From Candidatus Acetothermia bacterium (lineage in GTDB: Bacteria > Bipolaricaulota > Bipolaricaulia > RBG-16-55-9 > DRXL01), in the NCBI GenBank assembly GCA_016179105.1, contig JACOSB010000154.1, positions 1 through 55,518 on the forward strand: a DNA stretch of 55,518 nucleotides, written 5' to 3'. Below are positions 8,371-16,178 of this stretch, piece by piece. The notes beneath the pieces were generated by a model. It was not told the DNA's origin and did no database searches. It worked only from the letters and a program-made list of their open reading frames with translations. The first letter of the stretch is position 1. Each line of letters begins with the position of its first letter. A program made the position numbers and the translations under genes.

Positions 8371-8514
8371 CGAAAATCATATTCCTTTCTAGGGAAGCCA
8401 CAGATTCACAGAATGGCTTAAAACAGTCTCAAACGTATCAAGTTGTCATAGCGAATGCAAGTGAGAGAGAAACAAATGGGGGATGGAGAAGAGAGAACGC
8501 AAAGGGATGAAAAA

Positions 8515-9345
8515 TTAGTCCGTGGCCAAGTGTGCGACGACCATTCGGGGCGTATTGTGCGCCCAGCCGAAATTTCCTTTAGCGTCCATCAAAATGAGCC
8601 CGCCGACGCCATGGCCTTTTGCACCAAGAACCTCAATACTCTTCTCCGCAGCTTTCTGCGCTGGTATTTTGGAGAGAAACTCAACGGCGAGCCGTGCCAT
8701 TGCAACTCTCATGATCGCCTCACCCTCTCCGGTGCACGTGGCTGCGCCGACCTCGTGATCGGCATAAAACCCGCAGCCAATCAGAGGAGAATCGCCCACG
8801 CGGCCCGGCACTTTGAGCGGCAGTCCTCCCGTCGAAGACCCCACCACAAGATTTCCCTCATCATCGAGCGCGATGGCGCCGACTGTATCGTGTTGCTTCA
8901 TAAACTCTTCGCCATAATCATACGGTGGAGCCAGCTGGGCCAATTCTTTCGGGTCGACCGCGAGCTTGCATTTTCGGGCAAACTCTTCCGCGCCGGCACC
9001 GACGATCATCATCTGCGAGCTCTCGTAGACTTTGCGCGCGAGCCTGATCGGATTGCGCACGTTTCGGACCGAAGCGACTGCGCCCGCTTTGAGCGTGCGC
9101 CCGTCCATAATGGCTGCGTCAAGTTCCATCTCGCCGTCTTTGTTGAGAAACGAGCCGATGCCCGCGCTGTGCGAGCCGTCTTCTTCCATCAAAACGATCG
9201 CTTGCTCGACCGCATCGAGCGCCGAGCCGCGGCGTTTTAGAATTTCAAAGCCTGCGTGGGCTGCGCGTTGGCAGCTTATTTTATTTTTCTCATGAATATC
9301 ATCGGGGATATTCCATGCGCCACCATGAACGATAATGTGAATCAT
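8515..9345 (-). CDS. isoaspartyl peptidase / plant-type L-asparaginase (Ntn hydrolase)
   Basis: I chose the ATG at 9345 (MIHIIVHGGAWNIP), preceded by AGAAGG, over a longer reading; the product has 276 residues. HDTVGAIALDDEGNLV, near residue 155, contains the Thr that becomes the N-terminal nucleophile after autocleavage. SSTGGLPLKVPGRVGDSP is the substrate-binding segment. ALDAVEQAI and the IGCGFYAD region also match the family. The enzyme removes N-terminal isoaspartyl residues from peptides and hydrolyses L-asparagine slowly. The gene is divergent from the HAD phosphatase and stands alone. Confidence 0.92.
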   Translation of the reverse strand: MIHIIVHGGAWNIPDDIHEKNKISCQRAAHAGFEILKRRGSALDAVEQAIVLMEEDGSHSAGIGSFLNKDGEMELDAAIMDGRTLKAGAVASVRNVRNPIRLARKVYESSQMMIVGAGAEEFARKCKLAVDPKELAQLAPPYDYGEEFMKQHDTVGAIALDDEGNLVVGSSTGGLPLKVPGRVGDSPLIGCGFYADHEVGAATCTGEGEAIMRVAMARLAVEFLSKIPAQKAAEKSIEVLGAKGHGVGGLILMDAKGNFGWAHNTPRMVVAHLATD

Positions 9346-9477
9346 TTGCTTGCACCTTCTATGGAGGTCAGTGTAGCGAAGGTATTTTGCGGGTGCAACT
9401 GACCGACGAACGATTCTTCTCATATCGCTTGAATTGATTTATTCATGACGCTCCAGCAAAATAGAACATTCTGAGCT

Positions 9478-10191
9478 ATGATGAAAAAATTCAAGGCTAT
9501 CTTCTTCGATCTGGATGACACGCTGTGCGATTGGCAAGGCGCAAAGCTCTATGGACTCAAAGCTGCACATACAATGGTTGCTATGCACCATCCAGAATTC
9601 ACATTCGACATTTGGAAAAAGGAATTCGATCAGGTCTCGATTCAGATGTTTAGCGAATGGTCCAAGTTCACTCGCCCCAGCTCCGAGTTGCGCTTAGAAC
9701 GCACGCGTCGCATCTTCGCTCGGCTAGGAATCAACGGGCAGGAAACTCTTGCTGATTCTGCTACCGACACATTTTTTGCCCATGCGATCGAGAACCTACA
9801 ACTCTTCGACGATGTGAACGACGTGCTCTCCAGATTGCACCCGAACTTTGTCTTGGGCATCATCACGAACACGCTCGCGGATGTGCAGCGCATTAAGATT
9901 CACAAATTGGGACTCGACGAGAAAATTCATCATGTCTTGATTGCCTCGGAAGTGGGCGTCTCCAAGCCATCTCCCGAAATTTTTCATCGGGCGTTGGAGC
10001 TAGCAAAAGTAGACGCTGAAGAATTTTTATTTGTGGGGAACTCGTTGGAAGATGACGTAGCCGGGGCTAGAGCTGCGGGAGTCCCCGTCGCTTGGCTGAA
10101 TCGCCCAGGCGCGAGCCTGCCCGACGGAATCCAACCTACTTTTGTGATGCATACCCTACGCGACTTGCTTCCGATTACCGTTCAAGCATAG
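9478..10191 (+). CDS. HAD-superfamily phosphatase (YjjG/REG-2-like)
   Basis: The 237-residue product has the four HAD motifs in order. FFDLDDTLCDW holds the nucleophilic Asp, IITNT is motif II, and SEVGVSKPSPEIF holds the motif III Lys. FVGNSLEDDVAGARAAG holds the metal-binding acidic pair. A helical cap of about 90 residues lies between motifs I and II, giving a C1-cap subfamily I enzyme. Such proteins dephosphorylate nucleotides or other small phosphoesters; the substrate cannot be read here. The start is ATGATG, and either ATG is possible. No strong SD is visible. Confidence 0.88.
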   Translation: MMKKFKAIFFDLDDTLCDWQGAKLYGLKAAHTMVAMHHPEFTFDIWKKEFDQVSIQMFSEWSKFTRPSSELRLERTRRIFARLGINGQETLADSATDTFFAHAIENLQLFDDVNDVLSRLHPNFVLGIITNTLADVQRIKIHKLGLDEKIHHVLIASEVGVSKPSPEIFHRALELAKVDAEEFLFVGNSLEDDVAGARAAGVPVAWLNRPGASLPDGIQPTFVMHTLRDLLPITVQA

Positions 10192-10212
10192 GATAGTTTT
10201 CTAGGGGGGCTC

Positions 10213-10554
10213 GTGAAGCTTCCAACAAATGTCACTATCTCCAAAGATAAGTTGATGCGCTATTTACTGCTGCCTCGTGATGAGAATGATAAATCGCAAT
10301 TTCTGGCTTTCGCAGGCTATACTCTAGCTAACTGGCACGTATTAGAGAGTGAATTACGTCAACTCGCTAAAACTCACGAGATTTCTTACACGGAAACTTC
10401 TCCATATGGAACCAAGTATGAGGTTCGAGGAACTCTAGCGGGACCGGATGGTCATACTCTGCATATTGTGACAGTTTGGATTAAACTAGAAGGGACCGAA
10501 GAGACTCGATTTGTAACTTTGTTTCCAGATCGAAAGAGAGTAGATGCCGAATGA
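10213..10554 (+). CDS. DUF6883-like protein
   Basis: The GTG start follows AGGGGGG; the product has 113 residues. It opens LPTNVTISKDKLMRYLL and has KSQFLAFAGY, a Trp-rich LANWHVLESEL, SPYGTKYEVRG, TLAGPDGHTL and VTVWIKLEG. This pattern (KSKFF..GF, then YG.KY...G.L.GP.G..A.V.TVW) is what I recall for DUF6883. Genes of this type are often paired with a DUF4926 gene, as here, where the two overlap by ATGA. The function is unknown. A toxin-antitoxin or immunity role is sometimes suspected for such small pairs, but nothing in the sequence proves it. Confidence 0.6.
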   Translation: MKLPTNVTISKDKLMRYLLLPRDENDKSQFLAFAGYTLANWHVLESELRQLAKTHEISYTETSPYGTKYEVRGTLAGPDGHTLHIVTVWIKLEGTEETRFVTLFPDRKRVDAE

Positions 10555-10805
10555 ACATTAAGCTTTATCAACGAGTTGCTCTGACGAGAGATCTTCTTGA
10601 GTATGGCTTGCGCAAGGGAGACGTTGCCGTGATTGTAGAGCGCTTGCCCGCAACCTCAACTTCCGGAGGCGAAGAAGGCTTCGCACTTGAGGTCTTTAAC
10701 GCTGTCGGAGATACAATCGCCGTAGTGATGGTCCCGGCCTCAGCGATCAAGGTGCTCACGGAAGAAGAGATCCTCCAAGTGCGTCCGTTGAGCCCCACGA
10801 AGTAA
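10551..10805 (+). CDS. DUF4926-like small protein
   Basis: The 84-residue product has the typical pattern LYQRVALTRDLLEYGLRKGDVAVIVE, followed by a short beta-rich stretch (FALEVFNAVGDTIAVVMVPASAIKVL). It resembles a small SH3-like barrel. The start ATG overlaps the stop of the DUF6883-like gene as ATGA, so the pair is translationally coupled. purD begins 10 nt after its stop, so the three may be co-transcribed. The function is unknown. Confidence 0.7.
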   Translation: MNIKLYQRVALTRDLLEYGLRKGDVAVIVERLPATSTSGGEEGFALEVFNAVGDTIAVVMVPASAIKVLTEEEILQVRPLSPTK

Positions 10806-10814
10806 GCGAGAATT

Positions 10815-12071
10815 ATGAACGTCTTGTTGGTCGGCAGCGGCGGACGCGAACATGCGCTTGCCTGGGCTCTCAAAAAATCACGAGCCCTCACGCAACTCTT
10901 TATAGCTCCGGGCAACGCCGGCACCGCTCAGCTAGGCCAGAATGTGTCCATCCCCGCCACGGATATTTTTCGTTTGCGCTGCTTTGCCCAAGAACAAAAA
11001 ATTGATTTAACGATCGTCGGTCCCGAAGACCCGATCGCGCTGGGGATTAGAGATCTGTTTGAGCAAGCACGCTTAAAAATCGTCGCGCCCTGCAAAAAAG
11101 TCTCTTTTCTCGAAGCAAGCAAAGTCCGGGCCAAAGAGTTTCTCATCAAACATCATATCCCTACTGCTCGGTATCACTCGTTCACAGACCACGCGGCCGC
11201 GGCTGCCTATGCGAAGTCCCTCAGTTTTCCCATGGTGATCAAGGCCGATGGGTTGGCGGCGGGCAAGGGCGTCACGATCGCAAAGACATTTGCTGAAGCT
11301 GACAAAACGCTGCAATCGTACCTGATCGAACAGCGCTTCGGAACCTCTTCTCAGAATGTCGTCATCGAAGAATTTCTCGTCGGTAAGGAGCTCTCTGTCT
11401 TTGTGGCCTCCGACGGAAAAAGCTGGAAACTCCTCGGGGCCGCGCAAGATTACAAGCGTTTGCTCGACGGAGACCAAGGACCAAACACCGGCGGGATGGG
11501 CGCAATCTCGCCTGTTCCTTGGCTGACCGATCAGATGTTGGCAGAAATTACGAAAAGGATTATTGAGCCCACGTTTGCTGGTCTCAAGATCGAAGGACTT
11601 ATCTATGAGGGAATTCTCTATTTCGGGCTCATCTGGACCAACGCTGGTCCGTACGTCATCGAGTACAACGTTCGCTTTGGCGACCCCGAAACGCAAGTGC
11701 TCGTGCCGCGCTTTGGGTTTGATCTGCTCGAACTCTTCATCCAGATCGCCGATCAAAAACTCAGCGAAGTGACTGCTACGCTAAAACCAGAAACGGCCGT
11801 CTGCGCCGTTGCTGCCTCCAAGGGCTACCCCGAACAGTACGAGAAGGGTTTCTTCATTAAGGGGCTGGTCGATAAGCCGCTCTCGGAGAATTCACTGATC
11901 TTTCATGCGGGCACAGCGATGCAAGACAGCAAGATAGTGACAGCCGGTGGACGAGTTCTTAATGCTCTGGGGTTGGGCAAATCGCCCAGCGAAGCACGCC
12001 AACGTGCGTACGAAATTCTAGAGCAAGTGCACTTTAAGGGAATGCACTTCCGAAAAGATATTGCCCTCTAA
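10815..12071 (+). CDS. purD: phosphoribosylamine-glycine ligase
   Basis: The 418-residue product is full length for GARS. It begins MNVLLVGSGGREHALAWAL and has IVGPEDPIALGI, then VIKADGLAAGKGV in the ATP-grasp lid, FLVGKELSVFV and YNVRFGDPETQVLVPR. The C-terminal domain holds TAVCAVAASKGYP and AGTAMQDSKIVTAGGRVL. It makes GAR from phosphoribosylamine, glycine and ATP, the second step of purine synthesis. purB lies far away at 54 kb, so the pathway genes are dispersed. It sits 10 nt behind the DUF4926-like gene and the SD is weak. Confidence 0.96.
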   Translation: MNVLLVGSGGREHALAWALKKSRALTQLFIAPGNAGTAQLGQNVSIPATDIFRLRCFAQEQKIDLTIVGPEDPIALGIRDLFEQARLKIVAPCKKVSFLEASKVRAKEFLIKHHIPTARYHSFTDHAAAAAYAKSLSFPMVIKADGLAAGKGVTIAKTFAEADKTLQSYLIEQRFGTSSQNVVIEEFLVGKELSVFVASDGKSWKLLGAAQDYKRLLDGDQGPNTGGMGAISPVPWLTDQMLAEITKRIIEPTFAGLKIEGLIYEGILYFGLIWTNAGPYVIEYNVRFGDPETQVLVPRFGFDLLELFIQIADQKLSEVTATLKPETAVCAVAASKGYPEQYEKGFFIKGLVDKPLSENSLIFHAGTAMQDSKIVTAGGRVLNALGLGKSPSEARQRAYEILEQVHFKGMHFRKDIAL

Positions 12072-12137
12072 GACAAGATTGATTTCCTCCCGAACATTCC
12101 AGTAAAATAATTTTCAGCAACAAACATTGGGTGGGCC

Positions 12138-13628
12138 ATGACCCAACGAAGACCACTTTTATCGCTGTTCACAATTTTCGCTCTAGGGCTTTGTCTAGGA
12201 CGTTTTACTGAACAGAACGTTCCAGAACTGCTGTGGCTGATCGTAGCGATCGCAGCGCTTTTTGCCGGAGGGATCGGGCTTGCACTTGAGCTTCGTGGCT
12301 TGCTCTCTGCCCGCTTGCTCGGCCGTCTTGGGTTGATCTTTGCTCTTTTCTTTTACGCCGCGTTCGCTTACGCCCACGCACGACTTCCTGTAAACTTCCT
12401 CCAGCCGCAACTGATTGACCTAGGTGCTGTTCGCGGAGTCGTTGTCTCTTATCCCACCGTGCGTGCGGACCGTACATCGTTTGTGCTAAAACCCGACGGT
12501 GCTCCGGGATATTTTCAAGTCTTCTATTATCACCCTAACGAAAGCGACTTTGCTCCCGTTGCTTACGGAGATTTGCTCATCTTGCGAGCCGCTGTGCAAG
12601 TTCCCCCGATCTTTTCGGGCTTTGACTATCGCGAGTATCTACGCCAGCGAGATATTTGGGGAGTGATTTCTGTCAGAAACGAGCGCCAAATCCAAAAGCT
12701 CGCGAATAGCCAAGGGAATTTTATTCTGGAAGTCGGCTTTCGCTGGCGGGTTTATCTTTTCAAACTGATAGATACGTATGTGCCGGCTGAGAGTGCAGGA
12801 CTCTTGAAGGGCCTGATCTTCGGTGACACAGCATCTTTGAGCAAAGATATCGAGTCAGATTTTCGCGATGCAGGAGTCTTACATGTCTTGGCAGTCTCAG
12901 GTGCGAACTTGGGCATGATTCTGGTAATTTTCTGGGCATTGCTACGCTCGTTTCATCTAAGTTATCTACGAATATATTTGATCGCGACTCCGATTGTGCT
13001 TCTGTATTGGCTTATCGTTGGCTTTGAAGTGAGCCTTGTGCGCGCGAGCTTGATCTTTTTCTTTGTCACGCTTGGAATTGTCTGTGCCGAGCGCGGCTGG
13101 ATTCTGAAGCGCTGGTCTGATCCGATTCAGGGGCTATGCGCTGCGGGACTCCTATTACTCGTGTTCAATCCGGAGTCGCTCTTCGATGTGAGTTTTCAGT
13201 TAAGCTTTGCCGCCACGGGAGCGATCTTGCTCGCTGTAAGTTATGTGTGGCCGCGTCTGGAGAAGCGTTTGACACCCAAGAATCTACCGCCCACGGAAGC
13301 TTCCTTGAGTCTGCCCTGGAGATGGCGTCTGGCCCGGTGGTTAGCCCTGTTTTTGTTGGTTTCGATTGCCGCGCAGACGGGCGTAGCTCCAATCTTGGCC
13401 TATCATTTTCATCGATTATCGGGTCCCGTCTCGCTCTTGGCAAATTTAACGATCGTCCCGTTGGTGACGCTCGCACTGTGGGGTGGGATCATTCTGCTCA
13501 TCCTCGGAGCATTGCATTTAGGACCAATCGCAGTTGGCCTTGGAGTGATGGAAGGCTGGCTACTCGAAGCACTCATACGTTTAGCTGATCTCTTCGCGAG
13601 TCTACCTGGTGCATTCTGGCAATTGTAA
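12138..13628 (+). CDS. comEC: ComEC/Rec2-type DNA uptake channel protein, short form
   Basis: The 496-residue product has several N-terminal membrane helices (LLSLFTIFALGLCLG, ELLWLIVAIAALFAGG) and then a DUF4131-type soluble region to about residue 190. The Competence domain starts about residue 215 with LLKGLIFGDTASLSKDIESDFRDAGVLHVLAVSGANLGM-type sequence, read in pieces FGDTASLS, FRDAGVLHVLAVSG and ANLGMIL. ComEC forms the inner-membrane channel for single-stranded DNA in natural transformation. The C-terminal metallo-beta-lactamase-like nuclease domain of long ComEC proteins is absent; the ORF stops after the last helices. It could be a natural short form or need a separate partner. Confidence 0.87.
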   Translation: MTQRRPLLSLFTIFALGLCLGRFTEQNVPELLWLIVAIAALFAGGIGLALELRGLLSARLLGRLGLIFALFFYAAFAYAHARLPVNFLQPQLIDLGAVRGVVVSYPTVRADRTSFVLKPDGAPGYFQVFYYHPNESDFAPVAYGDLLILRAAVQVPPIFSGFDYREYLRQRDIWGVISVRNERQIQKLANSQGNFILEVGFRWRVYLFKLIDTYVPAESAGLLKGLIFGDTASLSKDIESDFRDAGVLHVLAVSGANLGMILVIFWALLRSFHLSYLRIYLIATPIVLLYWLIVGFEVSLVRASLIFFFVTLGIVCAERGWILKRWSDPIQGLCAAGLLLLVFNPESLFDVSFQLSFAATGAILLAVSYVWPRLEKRLTPKNLPPTEASLSLPWRWRLARWLALFLLVSIAAQTGVAPILAYHFHRLSGPVSLLANLTIVPLVTLALWGGIILLILGALHLGPIAVGLGVMEGWLLEALIRLADLFASLPGAFWQL

Positions 13629-13667
13629 GCGCGAAGCATTTCCCCGAAAGTAAAGAAATGCTAAACC

Positions 13668-13853
13668 CTACTTTTTTCCCAACTTCTCCTCAGCCTTCAC
13701 CAGCGTCTCGACAAAATCGCGAAAATCTTCGATCGTCATGCTGACATCGACATAGCCGTACTGAAAATAGACTTCGTGCTCTTCGTCGTCGTACCAGACG
13801 CTGATCCAGGTCTCGCTGGTCGCCATGGTTTCGGCCAAGTCTTTCACTGCCAT
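13668..13853 (-). CDS. small acidic protein of unknown function
   Basis: An AGGAGG five nt before the ATG at 13853 decides the start, giving 61 residues. The sequence runs from MAVKDLAETMATSETW through WYDDEEHEVYFQYGYVD to VETLVKAEEKLGKK. It is acidic, rich in aromatic residues in the middle and helical at the end. I do not recognise the family. It is transcribed away from the nuclease-lamin-tail gene. The short divergent intergenic region probably holds both promoters. Confidence 0.65.
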   Translation of the reverse strand: MAVKDLAETMATSETWISVWYDDEEHEVYFQYGYVDVSMTIEDFRDFVETLVKAEEKLGKK

Positions 13854-13959
13854 GATCGCCTCCTGAGCATGTGAGATTTTGCTCAAGTATGAGCCATTTC
13901 CCCATGAAAGAGCAAATGGCAGTTTGAAACTCACCCACCGCGTTTGCTAAAGTGCAGAT

Positions 13960-14879
13960 ATGATAAAACTCTTTATCCGTTGGCTCTTTCTCATGGTTCT
14001 CTTGATCGGAGGTGCGAGCACGAACGAGCGGATGAGCGAAGGCCATCCCGCCGACCCTGGCCTCATTACCGGCACGGTCGTTCGTGTGATCGATGGCGAC
14101 ACAGCCGTCGTCAAAATAAAGAGCGTCTCCGGCACCCTCCCCCGCGACGTCGGCACGCTCAAGACCAAGAGACCGTGCGCTATGTTGGAGTGAACACGCC
14201 TGAACTGGGCTCCAACGGTCAGGCTCCTGACTGTTTCGCGACACGAGCCAAGGCCCAAAACGAGTTTTTGGCGCTCAACAAAGACGTTACGCTCCAGTTA
14301 GACATCGAGGGCCGAGATCGCTACAGGCGGCTGCTCGCGTATATCTTTCTCGGAGATATATCCAAAGATGAGCTGGTCGAAGATCGCTTGGTAAACGGCG
14401 GCTTCGGCTGGGTGATCGCCATCGGGCCCAACGTCTGGCATACCAAGCGCTTGCTCGAAATCCAGCGCGAAGCGATTCGCAAGCAAGAAGGGCTCTGGGG
14501 CACCTGTGGCCCCGCCCCCGATATCGAAAGTCTTACTATTTCTGAGATTCAGTACGTCGGCGACGACGAGACGCTCACGCTTATCAACCGCGGCTCGAAT
14601 AATTTCGATCTCTCGCGTTGGAAGCTTGTCAGTTTGCCCGGTCAAGTTCTTAATTTTCCCGACGGCTGCACGCTCCCGATGGGCTCTCGCTTGCGCATTC
14701 ACTCCGGCCCCAGAGCCGATCGAAACGCCGCTGACTGCTCGAAAGGCGATCTCTTCTGGACGATGAGTTTAATCTGGAACAACGACGGCGACACGGCCAT
14801 TCTGCAAACACCCCAAAGGATTGTTGCGGATTTCTTCGAGTACAAGGGTGGGCACTCTTCAACCCACTCTGGGCATTAA
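13960..14879 (+). pseudogene. frameshifted secreted staphylococcal-nuclease-like protein with lamin-tail domain
   Basis: The reading begins at 13960 with a signal peptide (IKLFIRWLFLMVLLIGGAS) and the start of an SNase domain (GTVVRVIDGDTAVVKI), then meets a TGA at 14191-14193. The rest of the domain continues in another frame from about 14150: ETVRYVGVNTPELGSNG, GRDRYRRLLAYIFLG and LEIQREAIRKQEGLWG. This frame runs to 14879 and adds a lamin-tail domain (LTISEIQYVGDDETLTLINRG ending VADFFEY). One base appears to be missing between 14101 and 14175; a run of five C near 14138 is the likeliest site. It is either a sequencing error or a real frameshift. The rejoined protein would be an exported Ca2+-dependent nuclease, about 305 residues long. 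Confidence 0.8.
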
Positions 14880-14880
14880 A

Positions 14881-15306
14881 ATGAGCCGTCTTCTGGGCAT
14901 CGATCTGGGCGAAAAACGCATCGGCTTAGCGCTGAGCGACGAAAGCAAAACGCTCGCGAGCCCGCTCGCTGTCTATGAGCGCCTCAACAAAAAAACAGAC
15001 CTAGAATTCTTTCAGTCTCTTGTCGCAAGAGAATCGATCACAGAAATGGTGCTGGGCCTGCCGACCAATATGGATGGCTCGCTCGGCCCGAAGGCCCAAG
15101 AAACGCTAGAGTTCAAATCCCAACTCGAAGCTTTTCTAAAAATCACGGTACAGCTCTTTGATGAACGTTTGACGACGGTGGAAGCCGAACGTGTGCTGAT
15201 CGACGCAGGGATGAGTCGAGAAAAACGTAGGGGTGTCAAAGACAAGCTCTCGGCGGTCTTAATTTTGCAGGGTTATTTGGATTCAAAACGCAAAAACGCC
15301 GGGTAG
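14881..15306 (+). CDS. ruvX: YqgF/RuvX-type pre-16S rRNA nuclease
   Basis: The ATG directly follows the stop of the nuclease-lamin-tail gene; the product has 141 residues. MSRLLGIDLGEKRIGLALSD is the signature RNase H-like start with the first catalytic Asp. VLGLPTNMDGSLGPKAQ, LFDERLTTVEAERVL and KDKLSAVLILQGYLD are the other family blocks. YqgF trims the 5' end of 16S rRNA precursors and was earlier called a putative Holliday junction resolvase. The last bases overlap palindrome copy C by four nt. Confidence 0.95.
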   Translation: MSRLLGIDLGEKRIGLALSDESKTLASPLAVYERLNKKTDLEFFQSLVARESITEMVLGLPTNMDGSLGPKAQETLEFKSQLEAFLKITVQLFDERLTTVEAERVLIDAGMSREKRRGVKDKLSAVLILQGYLDSKRKNAG

Positions 15307-15330
15307 GGGCACAAGCGGACTGTGCCCCAC
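15303..15330. repeat. dispersed GC-rich palindrome, copy C
   Basis: GTAGGGGCACAAGC followed by GGACTGTGCCCCAC, an imperfect member of the family. It lies between convergent ruvX and HU and overlaps the ruvX stop. It could form a hairpin at the 3' end of either transcript. Confidence 0.7.
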
Positions 15331-15373
15331 TCCCGCATACCCGCCTCCTGGCGTTCGTGAGAAAAGTAGAAAG

Positions 15374-15661
15374 TTACGGCTTCAGGCTCTTGGCGACCTT
15401 CTCTTTGAACTCCTTGCCCGCCTTGAACTTGGGGACGACTTTGCTCGGGACCATCATCTTGCTCCGCGTTTGCGGATTGATGCGCTGCGCCGCTTTGCGC
15501 GTGCGCGCGGAGAAAGTCCCGAATCCCGTCAAGGTGACGGAGTCGCCCTTGCAAATGGCATCCATGATCTCATCAAAGACCATATTGAGGACGCGTTCGG
15601 CGGCCGCCTTAGAAAGCCCTTCTTGCTTGGCTACCATCTCGGCCAGATCGGACTTGTTCAT
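15374..15661 (-). CDS. HU/IHF-family DNA-binding protein
   Basis: The 95-residue product has the HU fold: MNKSDLAEMVAKQEGLSKAAAERVLNMVFD for the helical base, VTLTGFGTFSARTRKAAQRINPQT for the beta arm, and PKFKAGKEFKEKVAK for the last helix. The usual GRNPQTG loop tip reads QRINPQTRSKMM, a small variation. HU dimers bend and compact DNA. A promoter lies upstream on the minus strand, and GAGGTGAGGAA upstream of the ATG supplies the SD. Confidence 0.95.
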   Translation of the reverse strand: MNKSDLAEMVAKQEGLSKAAAERVLNMVFDEIMDAICKGDSVTLTGFGTFSARTRKAAQRINPQTRSKMMVPSKVVPKFKAGKEFKEKVAKSLKP

Positions 15662-15682
15662 TTCCTCTCACCTCTGACGAAT

Positions 15683-15712
15683 GTTGTACACTGGAAGAGC
15701 CCTCCAAGTCAA
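15683..15712 (-). promoter_or_regulatory. promoter of the HU gene
   Basis: On the minus strand TTGACT at 15707-15712, an 18-nt spacer and TACAAC at 15683-15688. It is a fair match to the sigma-70 consensus about 20 nt upstream of the HU ATG. Confidence 0.45.
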
Positions 15713-15764
15713 GTACGAAAAAATCCAGACCCGAATTGATATACGGACGAGGGAGCCCGCTAAA

Positions 15765-15780
15765 CCCCAGTCTTTTGGGG
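15765..15780. other. short hairpin in the HU/small-protein intergenic region
   Basis: CCCC-AGTCTTTT-GGGG, in the 325-nt stretch between the HU gene and the 31-aa ORF. Apart from this and the two promoters I see nothing definite in that stretch. It could contain an unrecognised small RNA. Confidence 0.3.
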
Positions 15781-15910
15781 GGCTAAGATCAAAAATCTGT
15801 GTCCAGAAGAATTAAAATTCAAGAGCCGTCTCTGTAAACTGTCGCGATGTATGATCGTGCATGCCCCTGCTATGAGCCTTTCGTCTCTTTCAGCAAGCTA
15901 AAGCTGATGC

Positions 15911-15940
15911 TTGACAATCTTGCTGATTCCGTGCTATAGT
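15911..15940 (+). promoter_or_regulatory. strong sigma-70-type promoter of the 31-aa gene
   Basis: A perfect TTGACA at 15911-15916, an 18-nt spacer and TATAGT at 15935-15940. It lies 46 nt before the ATG of a tiny membrane protein that also has a perfect SD. Confidence 0.7.
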
Positions 15941-15986
15941 CTGGCACTGCGCACGCGCCGATGTCGTGCCGCTAAGGAGGACACAA

Positions 15987-16082
15987 ATGGCTGAACTGTT
16001 GACGGCTCTCGGAAATTTCTTGATCGCTGTAGGGATCGCGCTCTTGTTGATAAAACTTGGCAGCTATCTGGAAGGGATGTAA
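15987..16082 (+). CDS. 31-residue small membrane protein
   Basis: The ORF MAELLTALGNFLIAVGIALL... ends LIKLGSYLEGM and has one hydrophobic helix of about 18 residues (residues 5-23) with a small charged tail. TAAGGAGG at six nt spacing and a near-consensus promoter strongly support expression. The stop TAA is exactly the left flank of a 90-bp MITE-like element, so the original C-terminus may have been longer. Family and function are unknown; small single-helix proteins often modulate larger membrane complexes. Confidence 0.65.
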   Translation: MAELLTALGNFLIAVGIALLLIKLGSYLEGM

Positions 16083-16172
16083 TACTGTTTTGCATTGATC
16101 GTGTCCTGATAGATGGGCGAAATATGCTGTTCGCAAGCGCCGGCAATCGGACATCCAGAAGGCGAAACAGTA
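16083..16172 (+). mobile_element. MITE-like element, copy 1 (90 bp)
   Basis: The ends are TACTGTTTTGC and GCGAAACAGTA, inverted repeats with one mismatch. The flanks are TAA on the left and TCA on the right, so any target duplication has decayed. The interior resembles the element at 26004-26094 over its whole length, notably in CGGACAT and AGAAGGC. It is too small to encode a transposase. It lies between the 31-aa gene and the recO stop codon. Confidence 0.75.
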
Positions 16173-16178
16173 TCACAC

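Noticed and set aside
8455..9240. Long plus-strand ORF opposite the isoaspartyl peptidase gene
   Set aside because: The minus strand carries a full conserved enzyme. The plus reading is arginine/histidine-rich with no family features.
13944..14193. Upstream part of the 311-codon plus-strand reading as a real N-terminus
   Set aside because: The first 80 residues are arginine-rich nonsense. The adjacent frame gives a signal peptide and the SNase DGDT motif, so a frameshift is the better explanation.
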